DNA from: Struthidea cinerea
Taxonomy: Eukaryota > Chordata > Aves > Passeriformes > Corcoracidae
Direction of reading: 5' to 3'
Assembly: GCA_013397865.1 (NCBI GenBank)
Contig: VZTI01000687.1
Span: 81,913-145,912, forward strand
DNA: 64,000 nucleotides
Shown here: in pieces, positions 45,264 through 57,204 of the stretch
Numbering within the stretch: position 1 is the first letter of the stretch
How the letters are laid out: every line of letters starts with the position of its first letter
Notes under the pieces: model-generated
The model's input: only the letters and a program-made list of their open reading frames with translations
What the model was told of the DNA's origin: nothing
Databases searched by the model: none
Position numbers and translations under genes: made by a program

Positions 45264-47532
45264 ACAGTTGTGTTGTGAGTAGCTGGTCACATTTAGGCAG
45301 TGTACACAGTGGGTTTTTTTTTGGATGCATTTGGTTTGTAAGTTGTTGGAGAACTTTATGAATTCAAGTTATCTTATAATTTACATGAGAAAGGTGAGAA
45401 GGAAAGGGTGCTGAATTTATGAAGCGAGTTTTTGATAAATAAGTAGGTAATATTTTTAAAATTTCTGGTAGCTCCCATTAAACTGTATTCATAACCTTTC
45501 CACATCCCATACCTTCTGGGGTTAGAGGAAGAAGCAAGACCCTGATGTTTCTGATCACAAGAACTTCTATCTTCTGATTTAGGGTAAAACACTCCACAGA
45601 AGCTCTGTGATTGCTAATAACTGAGGTCAGGCTGCCTGTTTGAGTCAGGAAGAGATGATGCATTTGGAACTGGCTGGTTACAAGCTTTTAAGGAAAAGCT
45701 GGACTGTGACAACTTCTGTTGAGCTGGAACAGAAAGAATATGGGAAGATGTAGACTGTGGGTGTCTGCATTGGCAGCCTCACCTCCTGGAAATGATTCCC
45801 AGGCTCCCATTAAGACAGGATGAGTATCACCCTTACCAGAGGATGCAGCTGTGCTCCGTTCTGATTTCTCCACACATTCAGCTTGGAGCAGAGGGAATTT
45901 GGCTGGAGTAGATGAAACTACACAAGGTATGAATTGGACTTGGACCAGCGAAAGGAAGGTGGCAATTAGGTGGATTTTTGAGTAAAATAACTTAATCCTG
46001 CTCAGTCTCATCCAGAACATGTGCTCGTCTTTGTAGAAATGCAGTGTTCAGCTTGTCTTTGGTATTGGATCAAGATCTCACATGAGTTAAAGATATGTTT
46101 GCCTTCTCATCTTAGAAGACTCAAGGCTGAGCACTAACAAACAACGTGAAAGCAAGGCCCTCTTCTACACTGAACATTGTAGCCAGTGTTAAGTCTTCAA
46201 GGTAGATTCTTCCATTATTTGTAATGCAAATACAAACTGTTGCTGATGCTCTGAAAGGAGAATTTTCATTATTAAGCTTTTGCAGTCAGCAATCATCAGG
46301 TACTAGACAATGAATGAGAGCTAACATTTTCTTTGTGAGACATTGAACATACTGACAAGGTAAAACACACAAAATACATCAAAATAGCCATGATGATACC
46401 TAAGGCTGTCTTTGTGACACCTGCATTTTAAGAAGTGCAGCACCTACTGAACGGGAGATTTGCAAGCATCTAGCCATTTAAAAAAGATTATAGGTGTGTC
46501 CTTTATATACACATATGTATATATATTTATATCTGGTTGAGAAATTATGTTTATATAGACATAGATATGTCAATCCTGAACCGCATGTGGGATTGTTTAC
46601 TGCACACATTAGACATACATCTTTAAAATACAGTGTATGTAAACCAAGACAAAAGTTAAGTACCTTTGCTCTGTCCAAGTCTCTGCCCTTTACCTGCTGA
46701 ACAAGAGGGTGAGGGAAAATGATTTAATACAGAATAGAGAAAATGCTATTGATGTCCTTAAAGAAGGAAGGAAGCAGAGTGTCTATCACTGTTTTAACTG
46801 CTTTCTGGATGTCCAGATGTAATGAAGCAGCAGAACTCTGGGTGATCATACACGCTGCCTATGGTGCAACAGTGAGGTAGAGCAGGGTAAAGGAAGTATG
46901 GTTTTAGCAGCCCCTGACAGTGTAGGTAGAGAAATAGGGGTCTATTATAATGATTTCCCATGGAGACGAGTGCCAATCAAGAGGAAAAAAGAACCTCTGA
47001 AGGTCATCACCACAGAAAATTGCATACTATACTTTTTCTGGCATCCAAGTTAGATCACAATGCTCCAGAAAATAGCAGGAAGATATTTGTACTGGGCACA
47101 CACACCTATGTGCCTTGGTTTGCTGTGTACTACATAATAATACCTGGGGTTTTCAGCACCTGGGGCTATAATGGATTCTTTTTGGACAGGCAGAGCAGAG
47201 GAAGATGAGATGTTTGGGTCATTTCTTGCAGAGAGAGGGTGAGAGCCTGAAGATGGTGATTCTGCAAGATTGAATAACACAAACATAACTATAGGGTGGG
47301 AGGGCTGCTGCAGCACTGTCGAAACATCGCTGATGGGTACTTGCAGGTTAACCAGACAATGAAGAGACTTGGGGAACACTTACCATTATGCCATTAGCAG
47401 TGTTACATTGTGTAATTGATACCTTTACATCAGTGCTTAGTTTGTGCTTCAAAGTCTTTAGCCAGGTTTCCATGTACCTTTTTATTTTCTAGTTCCATAA
47501 AATATCATTTAATGACACGATGTTTGTATTTT

Positions 47533-47555
47533 TCACGCAATGCCTTTGCGCGTGA
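47533..47555. repeat. CpG-bearing 6-bp inverted repeat
   Basis: TCACGC (47533-47538) and GCGTGA (47550-47555) are exact reverse complements in CpG-poor DNA, separated by 11 bases. It may be a dimeric factor site. It is short enough to be chance. Confidence 0.35.
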
Positions 47556-50500
47556 TACTCAGTCAGATCTTCTTTTTGACTTCCAAGTTACGTGACTTTT
47601 TAATCTGTTTGTCTTAATTGTTCTTTAAATAATTGTGCACTTTACAGAGAACTCTGTTTAAAAAAAAAAAAAGAGTGGGATCATCCTTAACTCCAAAAAT
47701 ATATAAAGAGCACTAGGCTCTAGCACTGACTGTGTCATAAATTCTGTCTCTCTTCAGGCTGTCTATTCCTCCTCCAAAGATTCTGATTTTTAACCAGTTA
47801 GCAAAATACAATTATCTCCTTGTTAAAATAAACAGACTTCAATGGGCTACTAAATTCATACATATTTTAGAAACATAAAACGTGTGTTAATAAAGGCACT
47901 TTAAAGAGAATACATCAACATAGTATATAAATTATTTTCTCACTTCTCTGCATCATCTCCCCTCCATCCTGATACAAGTCATAGGTAGCAACTAATCTGG
48001 AAAGCAAAGTTGAGGAGAACAGAAGGGAAAGGAAAGGTACAGTTTTCGTTCTTGTCTAGAAAAAGCTTTGTACAGTGTTAACGAAAGACAGTTTCTTCTG
48101 GGGAAGAAATGCTAATGTGAAATTTTCTCTTTCTCTCAGCACAGTCATACATTAGAGATATTTGTAGCAGTGGAAATGCAGACTGCAATAGGTGGATGGA
48201 TATTTACCCAAGAAAATTTGAGCCATGCCCTTTCATTTTCAGAGAGCTGCTACCTAATCTCAGTGTAGCATCAAGACAAAGGACACATCATTCCGTTTGC
48301 GCCTGCCCTGCAAAAAAAGGGGGGGGGGACGACTTGTGGGGGGAGAATAAAACCTACAACGCTCTCTGAATGCTATTAGAATAATGGTCTGGGGGAAAAA
48401 AAAAGATAAAATACAAATTTCACTCCGATCTGGGTTGGATTACTTCCCCATGCCCCTGCCTTTATTGGGTGATTTGGAGTTTCATTAGAATTCAGAATTC
48501 CTGCAGAAAGAAAAACCACAGTGGCACGGACTTCTCTTTCAAGGGGATTGCAGGCTGACCCATCAAAATGAAAAGGCTCAATGTTTTGCTGACAGGTCCC
48601 TGAGCAGGCCTGAGTGACAGCTTCATTTCAGCACTTCTCAGATGAGATTTGAATTGGGGGGTGGAGGAGGTAGTAGGAGAGAGACTTTGTTCCCTAAAAA
48701 GTGTCAGTGTCAAACTCTGCAGTTCAAGTTCTAGTGTCTGAGGTACAAAACAGAGTCAGAAATCATCTTCGACTTGCCTGCTTCCCAATTTATTATTAAT
48801 GTCTCTCTAATATTAGCACGCATGAAGCTTCATTTAAATCTTAGAGTTCATGTCGAGTGTGTGTTGCTCCTTTTATTGGAAATAAAAAAAGGTAGAAGGA
48901 GATGAATTAAAGTACAGTGAACTGTTGTATAATGACTGCATCAAAGATTATTTAGTGGCATTTTTCTGTTGTGATAATCAAAACATCAGTGAGAGCTCGA
49001 TCCTACCTCTTGTCTGTGGGAATACCAAATTTTTTTTTTATAAATTTACCTGGGTCTTTCTGCCTGCAAAATAAATTTGCATAGAAAATACCTGACGGCA
49101 TTCTCAGTTTAAATTTAAGTAGCAGCTTTGTGTTGACTTCACAATATCCTAAATGAGCAACTTTTTATTGTTTATCTCAATAGAAAAAAATGGTGAAAAC
49201 TTGGCAAACCTGTCCCTGCCATCCAGGCAAGGGGAACCAGAGAAGCATCTCAGCCTCTTCATGTAAGGGAATTAAAACTCATTCACTTCCTACTTGTTCC
49301 CTTACTAAAGGTTGATTTGGTATCTGCAGGGCCATTAGCAAATTGCTTTTCCTAAAAGTTTATTTCATTTCCCAGGTATCAGTTACTGGTATTCACAGCT
49401 TTTATGAATCATCTTCCTTTTCCTCCTGTCTTGTGAATGTTGATGCATACCTTGGTGTGAGTACAAAATCCAGCTGGTGCAATTTGCTTTTAGGAGCCAT
49501 CAAAAAAAAGTTAAACTAATTTTTCAGATAATATTAGAAAATTAGGTTTCAAAATGCAGATCTTCAAAGTAGCATTGATCCTTGTACCTTATTCCTATAC
49601 CTTAGAAGTCATCTCATCAGTAGCTGTATCAAAACATTATTTTGAGATATTATTCCATAGCACAAGTCTGTTCTTCAGAATCAAACAGAATTTTATGTAT
49701 TACATTCACTTTGGAACAAATTCCTCTCTAATTTATATTGATGGAAAACTGTAGTAAATTCAGCAAAAGTACAGGCTTTACCATCTAGGTAGAAAAAGTT
49801 TTGGGCTAAGAGAGAAGCATATTAAGCTCTAATTCTTCAGTGAATGTGATGAACAGGGCTGCATTAGTGTTGTTGGATTGTGTTTCTATTGAATGCAACA
49901 GCCAATAATGGCATAAAATCCATGTAAATGATCAGAGTGTATCTTAGGACCACCCCAAGGAAGCTTCATTTTGTAAACTTTTGCTAATTGTTCATTGTTT
50001 GCTTTTCTTTAAAGAAGTGTCTGCATTCCAACAGAGAGCAAAGACATTAAAACTGCAAAGCCTCCTAAAACAAAATTTACACCTTGTTCTGCTTCTACAT
50101 TTTAAGAAATCTTGCTATCTTTAGGTCCTTATGTTTTATTGAGCATGGAGCAAAAAACTGTGCTCAAAACAAGCCTCCTTGTGTAAAAGGCAAGTGTCTT
50201 TTATAGAGAAGGAAATAATACTTCTGTCTGATCCTAGGGAAGGCCTGCATTATATTCCTTATATACTTTGATACAGTATTTTTATAATCAAGTTCTTATC
50301 TCTTGTGAAACTCAGGGGCCAATTTCAGTTCTGAAACCAAAAGGTCTAGCAGCCTCAACACTCACTTATCCCAGGGAAGAATTTGGTTTCAGACTTAAAA
50401 AGATCAACTCAGCAATATCCTAGTTTTGAGATTAAATATGCAATGAAAAATAATGTTCGACAGAAAGGTACAAATTCTCTTTTTGAAATCAGTGAGTTCA

Positions 50501-52267
50501 AATGACTTTGTAATAGCACTAGGAGATGGAAATGCGAAAGGGCTCATTAAAAAAAATTACTTAAAATATAAAATTATATATTATGGTTTGTGAGAATCTA
50601 CCTTGATACTCCAAGATATTTTTCAAGCACTGGGGGTAGAAACAGGCTACTAAGAACAGTAAGGCAAATGCTTAGAGAGTTAGAAGAGGGATATACAGTC
50701 TGAAATTTAAGACAAACAGATCAAATCCCGTTAGGGTAAGGCATGTACTGCTTAATGGAGAAATGTGTTACTTGGATCTTGTAAAGCCAGAATGGACAAA
50801 ATATTAGTAAATTGCACTAGGAAAAAATCCTCTGCTGATTGAATTGACCTTCATGTCCTTTGCACAACTTCAAAAAACGTACCAATATCACGTACGAGCA
50901 GCCACAGAAACTGAAGTCTGCGTGGGGATTTGTCAGGATTCAGCCTGTGGGTCAGTGGCAAGGCTGGATGAATTGAACTTACTGCCAGTTCAGGGTGCTG
51001 CCAAAATTGCTGGTTTGCTCTAGCTTTGTACTGAGAAACGTGTGCTCTGTTGACTTTTTCTTGCTCCTTGTGTTGATAAAAGCAGAGAAGTGCTGCTCGA
51101 AGTTGTGTGCTGTTTTGTGAGTACCTGCCTGAGCTAATGAGGGAGGGAGGGCAAGAGAGGACTTGGCAGTGCGTGTCCCATGTCTGAACATGAATCCCCT
51201 TGCTTTCTTTTCCACTTTGCCTCCAAACTTGCCCTTCTCTTCCGCATGCTCATTGAAACTGGTTTGGGTAAATCTTGCGTGCTAAAGGGGAGTTTGAAGC
51301 AGTGAGGTGGGCAAAGTTGAAGGAGATACCTGCAGGCTGTGCTCCCACCTCATCCTCTTCATTAGTACCAGGTCACAGAGGTGGCTGCAGGGAGACAACA
51401 GGTCAGTCCTGTGTTTCAGCTGGGCTGGATCTGTTCTGCTTTATTTCTTTATGAAGCTCACCCAGTTTCAACAGGGATGCCCTTCTGAGGAAGGTAAATC
51501 AGAGTGGCTTAAAAATGTGTGTGCTGTAATGCCATTATAATGTATTAGCTGGTTTATTTTTAGATCAATCTAGCTGCACTGTGCTTTCATCAGTGAAACT
51601 GTAGATGTAGAGTCTGTCAAGGGAGAGAGGGGTCTTTTTTGGGATTTTTGAGGGTTGGAGATACTAAATCAGCTCAGGTGTTACAAATATTGCATAAAGA
51701 GCTTCCAGAAGAGAGTAGATAGGATGAGAGACTGTTGTGGAGGAGTTGCTTCGAGAAAGATACTTTTGTAATTATGAAAGTTAAAACCAGCAGCAAGCTA
51801 TTAAGAAGCTTGAATAGAAACATTTTCTGGACACTGACTTTTCATATGAATAAGTTGTACAGACATTTAGGCCCCAACACTGGCCTGACATACAAGCAGA
51901 GGGGCTTTTCCTTAAGCATGGGCTTAAGTACTTTTTGCAATACAGCTATTTTCCACAAACAGAATTATTAAAAGTATTGAACTTCTAGTTTCTCATGATA
52001 CTGTCCTCATCTGACATCCTGACCCATCTCATGGTTTCCTTACAGCACTTTTCAGCAAGGAACTGTTATCTCACGTTGGCATCTTTGGGTGTGATGTAAC
52101 CCAAGAAAAAAAATCTCCATCCAGTTTTACCACGTCATCAATTTTGCTGACACTCCATTGTTCATAAAGCACCAAAATGCAACTCTTGCTTTCAAACTCT
52201 TTCCTTGAGTTCAACATGATAATGAATGTGAAGGAGGTGGCAAAACTTTTTTTATTCCCCCCCCCCC

Positions 52268-52329
52268 NNNNNNNNNNNNNNNNNNNNNNNNNNNNNNNNN
52301 NNNNNNNNNNNNNNNNNNNNNNNNNNNNN
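52268..52329. other. Assembly gap (62 N) in a C/T-rich run
   Basis: Preceded by 11 C (52257-52267) and followed by CCC and nine T. The missing sequence is probably a C/T homopolymer or a short pyrimidine-rich stretch. Confidence 0.99.
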
Positions 52330-52553
52330 CCCTTTTTTTTTCTCCAGGTTCACACCAGATAAGCATTTTTTACAGCCTGAAAGGGGATGTTTTCTTTTGT
52401 TAATAGCTTACAATCAGATGAAAGGACTCATCACTCTATTTTAGTGCTCCACCACATGGCGTGTATCTTTTATAAATTACAGGCTGGCGTTGTGTGCACT
52501 GGGGGAGAGAAAGGTTGGTTTTCTTGCTGTGAGCCATCCTGCCTAATTGTCGT

Positions 52554-52561
52554 ATGCAAAT
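52554..52561 (+). promoter_or_regulatory. Octamer (POU) motif ATGCAAAT (candidate)
   Basis: Exact match to the octamer bound by OCT/POU proteins. It lies 75 bp upstream of the X-box-like palindrome and near a TAATTG homeodomain core (52544-52549). A single octamer is expected a few times by chance in 64 kb, so only the clustering is notable. Confidence 0.25.
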
Positions 52562-52631
52562 AAAAGCAATTATAAGGCTTTTAGGGTGAAGGGATGACAG
52601 CTGAGTTTGGCAGTTGAGGAGGCCTCACCCA

Positions 52632-52653
52632 CCTTGTTGTCATAGCAACAAGG
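52632..52653. promoter_or_regulatory. RFX X-box-like palindrome (candidate)
   Basis: GTTGTCATAGCAAC (52636-52649) resembles the RFX X-box GTTGCCATGGCAAC, with the half-site RGYAAC intact as AGCAAC and one mismatch in the other half. The symmetry extends to eight-base arms CCTTGTTG (52632-52639) and CAACAAGG (52646-52653). X-boxes are typical of ciliary gene promoters and some enhancers. No gene is visible nearby, so an enhancer role would be the likelier reading. Confidence 0.4.
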
Positions 52654-54289
52654 AGGAAAAGGACAAAATGGTGTGTATACAGTGGAAACATTTATTTTGG
52701 TTAAAGAATTAAAAATACATATACCGCTGTTGGCGTGCAACATCAATATGTGTAATGAATGGGTTTGTTTAAAACATTAGAGAAATTAAACTGTATTTAT
52801 TCCTTGGCCCTTTAAATGATCCTTGTCATCTAACTACCATTTACAAACCATCACTTGTGATTTTATCTGCTACTTTTAAAGTTATGAACAGATCATAACA
52901 ATCCAGTCAATAATTAGGAGATTACAAGTTTCTGTGTTTTAGTGCATTTATTTCAATGTTACCAGACCCAGAGCTGCAAGAAGGAGAGGGACATTCAGTG
53001 GTGTGTCCGTGAAGGGGAAACAGTGAAAAATAATAACCTATTAGCAGTCCATAAAGTTCAATATAAAATATGTTTGTACTAAAGTGTTAAACAAGTAGAA
53101 CAAATAGCGTGCTAGTAGCATACAAAATTAAAATGAGTCACAAATGGATATTTTCTATGGCAATTTATTTCACAATTACTCTTGTGGAAGCTTTCATGAA
53201 TTAAATATGAGTTCTATCTTGAAATTAGGTGTTATAAGGCTAAATTACAAGAGGCAGCCAGTAATTGAGGTGGCTGAAACACGGGGTCTAGTGAACTAAT
53301 CTCTTGCTGTGCCACGTGGCTGTCCCCTCGCCAATGGGAAACCTCCCCATGACAAAAACAGAGGCAGCTGAGAAAAATTGATTTCTCATCTGAGCCATAT
53401 TTGATAGCTTTTGAAATCGAAAATTGAAATTAACTAACCTAAGCCCCATTGTAACAAAAGAGCAAATTAAATATGCAACATGGCTTCCTATTGGCAGCAA
53501 GAGGGCCTGCCAAGGTAAATTTGTAAATAGAGTTTAAGATGCAATCCTCCCCCCTCCTCTTTTTTCTTTCTCTCAGTGCAAAAAGTATAAGTGTACAATA
53601 GCTTAATAAATTATTTATAAAAAAAAAAAATTCATCAGCTGCAAATGGCCACTGTGGTTAAGGTCTTCCATGGAGAAAATCATTGCATTAGAAGAGATCA
53701 TTGAATGAAGCAGAATTAAAATTATCCGCAGTCATCCCTGAGCTTGGACTAAACTGTACATGAAGAGACTATGTTTTCTTCTTAAGAGAAGTTTTATGAG
53801 TGGAAGTTTACCAGAAAAAGCAAAAAAAACCACCCCAAAACCAGACCAGTCATTTAGATTTTACAGATAGCTAGAGCTCAGATACACATTGCTGTTCCTT
53901 CTTTTCATTAACCCCAAACAATAATGGCATAATGGCTATTTGAGCTTGGTGGAGTATCCACATGCTTGCCTTTTGTCTTGCTTTTACACGTCCTAAGACG
54001 TTACAAAGGATTCTGACAGTGAATGCTAATGATTCAAAAGGTGCTTCTGCAGAGCTGTGGATTTATAGTGGGATTCCCTGAAATGAAGGCAGCCAACAAA
54101 ATCTGTGATGCCATGCTCTAAATACTGTTTTCTGTCCTTTTAAAAAGAGGAGGGGGGGATAGAAACAAACACAGCCAAGACATCAGCCCTCAGCATTCCT
54201 CTCTTACAGGGTTTCTGCTTTTCTCTGCCCAGATTTGCATGGGAAAACAAATGATTTCATTCCAATACTTGAGCAGAAGCGTGTATATA

Positions 54290-54372
54290 GAGCCAGATCC
54301 CTGTCTGCATAAATCAGGATAGCTTCTTTAACTTCAGAGGATTTATGCTACTCTATATCATCTGAAGATCTA
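54290..54372. repeat. Near full-length palindromic (MITE-like) relic
   Basis: The segment runs from GAGCCAGATCC to CTGAAGATC. Its left half (CTGCATAAATCAGGATAGCT) and right half (GGATTTATGCTACTCTATAT, then CATCTGAAGATC) line up without indels in the right half against a sauropsid fold-back repeat remembered as GATCCTCAGCTGGTGTAAAT ... CTTCAATGG ... ACACCAGCTGAGGATC. By eye 26 of 39 right-half positions agree. It has no coding capacity. The divergence implies great age. Confidence 0.6.
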
Positions 54373-56981
54373 TCTCATGAAATTGTTCCACTTTCCTGCC
54401 GAGGCTGTTCAGATCTGAACTGTATAAAATCTAGTGACAACTGTAATGGAGGATATTACACTTAGCCTGTCTGTCATCCCAGGGATCTTGTAAAATCATT
54501 TTCTGTTCTAATTTATTACTTTTAGTGTCAATCAGCTGCCGACAAGCTGAGTAACATCATTAGGCATTGAGTTCATCTACTCAGCACTTTTTAAATGCAG
54601 TTTAAGTAGTTGTCTCATTATGTGTACTAGGACAGAAAGTCAAGGTTCAAGGAGTTTTCCTTTTTGGCAGAGATATTGTTGAAGCCTCTACTATTATCTT
54701 TGAAGGAAAAAATCCCACAAGAAAATAGCCATTTGTTATTTTTAAGGATTTGAAAAAAAATGAAAAGAAGGCAGTGAAATGCAGTAAAACTCACTATAGA
54801 AACTTTGGTTCTGATTTCCCACTGCTTTACTTTGTATTTACCTCAGATGCGTGAGTTGAAAGGTGGGAGGACGGAGAGAGTCAGTGATGAATCGGAGATT
54901 TTGTATAATGCTGAGCTGATGGCTTCCAGCCATGAACTAATAAGTGGTTGGGGTTCATCTCCTTACTGCGAGCCTGCTATTGCTGTGCCGAGAATACAAT
55001 GGGTGGAAATAAACCATGTGCCAATCCCATAATAGAAAACATTGATTTCACCACCCCCGAGTAGAGCAGGATTTTATTTAACACTATTACACATCACAGG
55101 TATGTCCACAGCACTGACAAGGTAAGGGTGAAACTGCTGCAAGTTTGTTTGGAATAATTTTCAGGGCTGATTTAAAAATGAAATATGAGTATCAAAATGT
55201 CAGGGCAGACAGCAAAAACCTTCCAGCTTCATCCCCTACTAGAAACCTGAGAGTTTGACTCTGGGCTAGAATCCAAAGAGGGGCCTCATGGCTATCCCTC
55301 AGAAGCTCCCTCATTCCTCAGCCACTTCTCAGCAGCAGTCCACGTCAGAAGATAATGTTCCCATGTCAGTCTCATGTTTCTGCTCCATCTGAATACAGTT
55401 CTTCTGACTGTGTCCAGATAACAGTTTGTCTTAAAAAGTCCCAAAGCTGCTGAGATGTAGTGATTCAAGGGCAGTTAAGAGTGATGGTCGTTTTTGGAAA
55501 GCCCCAACTAATGGGTGTAGTATGAAGCTGAAGAGAAGAAATACAGCGCTGAGCTGGGCGGGGACCATGTGATTTTTCTCTCTGTAACAGGCAGGACGTG
55601 GCCATTTCGTGCCTATTTCTTGTATAGTTTTATGTTGTTTGGGGAGACAAAGTAATCATCCTTTTGCAGTGGAATGGAGTTTACCAAAATTTAGGAGAGG
55701 CTAATTTCAGCCTGGAACAAGTGGTTAAACTGGTGGAAGGAGGTCAGGAGGGGACAACTTTTCCAGTGGGAATGACTACTTAGGATTCTGCTATCTCATT
55801 TCCCTACAAGTCAGGGGAAGAAGAGCAAGTTATGTCATGTAGAAATAGCATAGAGAAAGGATACTGCATGTTTTCTAAAGGATGCTGAGGATATGCTCCT
55901 TTGATGGAGTAGTGGAAAATATTTTATAAGTGGTTTATCACGTTCATGCTGAATTGAGGATTTCATTTGGGAAGCTGCGAATGGCATTAATTGTGTCTTA
56001 GTGTGGCTGAAGCTTTTTCTAAATGCATTTTGTTTTATAAAGGAAAACAAATACAAAAGTTTTTTACCAGTCCTATCTAAATCTTTTGGACCACAATCAT
56101 TCCTAATTAATAATGGTATCAAATATTTGTGGTATAATGTTCCTGTTAAACAGAAGCAAAGAAGGCAATACGAAACAGCAAATATGTTGATAAGCATTCC
56201 CAGTTCAGAGAAAATTATTATTGGTTTAAAGTCCAGGCTTCCTCTCCTTGGTAAGCTGCCTTATTTGACATTCTGTACATTTTAGATGTAGTTACGAAAG
56301 CTAGCAGCCTTCGTGGTATCCATCCAACAGGATATTGTAGTCGGAGTGCCAGTAATTCTGGGAAGCATCAAAAAAAATGTTTTAGAGGATGTTTAGTCAG
56401 AAGAAAATCACAGCAGAGGCAAATCTGAACTGTTTGAGCAAAAGGAAAATTTCCTGCTGAACTGTAGAACAAATTCTACAAATAATTGCACCTACTGGAC
56501 AAGTTAGATAAGGATGCAGCACACATTTTAAAATAGTAATCTTGAGACTGCATATGTAGCTGTAGAGTGCATACGGGTGCATCTTGCTCTAAGTAGTATC
56601 TTTGTATTACGTGTGAATGGCTCACTTTGAGTTTACCTTTAAAGATAATCCTTTTTCAAAATTTTTATTTTATTAGGTCAATCATCAGAATTAGGAGAAT
56701 ATTAATATATGGCAACAGTTACATTGTGGAAGGGCATCACTTTCTGCATCCAGGAGTGTAATTTTCTTAATAGGCACAAATCCTATAGGGACCCCAATAT
56801 TCAGGTTGTATTGTAAACTCCTAAATTAGGCTTCAAACCAGAATATATTTAAACGTATTTAATGTGAATAATATGGCTTATATGTGTACGTCAAGGCAAG
56901 TAAATGACAATGGGGGAATCTCAAATTTTCAACTCAGTTTCTTCAAATTGAGTCGTAGCTTTGTGCTTTATATAGCAACAA
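54373..56981. other. Non-coding unique DNA, no gene seen
   Basis: Unique sequence. A 120-codon minus-strand frame (55835-56197) overlaps a 94-codon plus-strand frame, and neither has a recognisable domain. A TATA-like TTTATATAG lies at 56967-56975, shortly upstream of the CpG islet, with no other promoter evidence. Confidence 0.6.
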
Positions 56982-57051
56982 GGCCCTGATTAAGCACTTA
57001 AGCATGTGCTTAAGGTTAAGCATGTGATTAAGTGCTTTGCTGACCTAGGGC
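56982..57051. repeat. Collapsed palindromic (MITE-like) relic
   Basis: GGCCCTGATTAAGCACTTAA, then GCATGTGCTTAAGGTTAAGC, then ATGTGATTAAGTGCTTTGCT and GACCTAGGGC. The ends are degenerate inverted repeats, and the inner blocks (TTAAGCA / TGCTTAA, GATTAAG.GC) repeat on both sides. It matches a sauropsid fold-back repeat whose arms read CAAAGCACTTAAGCATGTGC and GCATGTGCTTAAGTGCTTTG, here with the ATTGACTTCAATGG centre deleted. Confidence 0.6.
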
Positions 57052-57204
57052 TTAAGTACCCTGTAAAGCATTGGAAAAATGAATAAATCAAATTTAGGTC
57101 AAATCCAGCCCTGTGCCACACACCTATGGTAAGAGCAGAGCAGGAGGGAGGAGGAAGCTTTGCCTTCAGAGGCTGCAAACAGCAGGGCAGGATTACAACC
57201 TGAC

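Larger units (their letters stand above)
45264..54289. other. Non-coding unique DNA with third assembly gap
   Basis: Nine kilobases without a recognisable gene. It includes an inverted repeat TCACGC/GCGTGA (47533-47555) and a fragment ACTTCAATGGGCTACT (47834-47849) that may be a remnant of a fold-back repeat. There are G-runs at 48319-48328 and 48338-48343 with loops too long for a canonical quadruplex. The gap is at 52268-52329 and the X-box/octamer segment at 52554-52649. 53280-53560 has mixed CpG and AT motifs and low repeat content. Open frames stay at or below 110 codons and overlap both strands. Confidence 0.6.

Noticed and set aside
47152..47160. TTCAGCACC, the left half of an NRSF/REST element
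   Set aside because: The right half (GGACAGCGCC type) is absent, so it is only a half-site.
47834..47849. ACTTCAATGGGCTACT, resembling the centre of a fold-back repeat
   Set aside because: Arms on either side are too degraded to define an element.
53492..53516. NFI-like TTGGC ... GCCAA
   Set aside because: Spacer is 13 bases instead of the required five. The nearby GCAAGAGGGC resembles CTCF but has an extra base.
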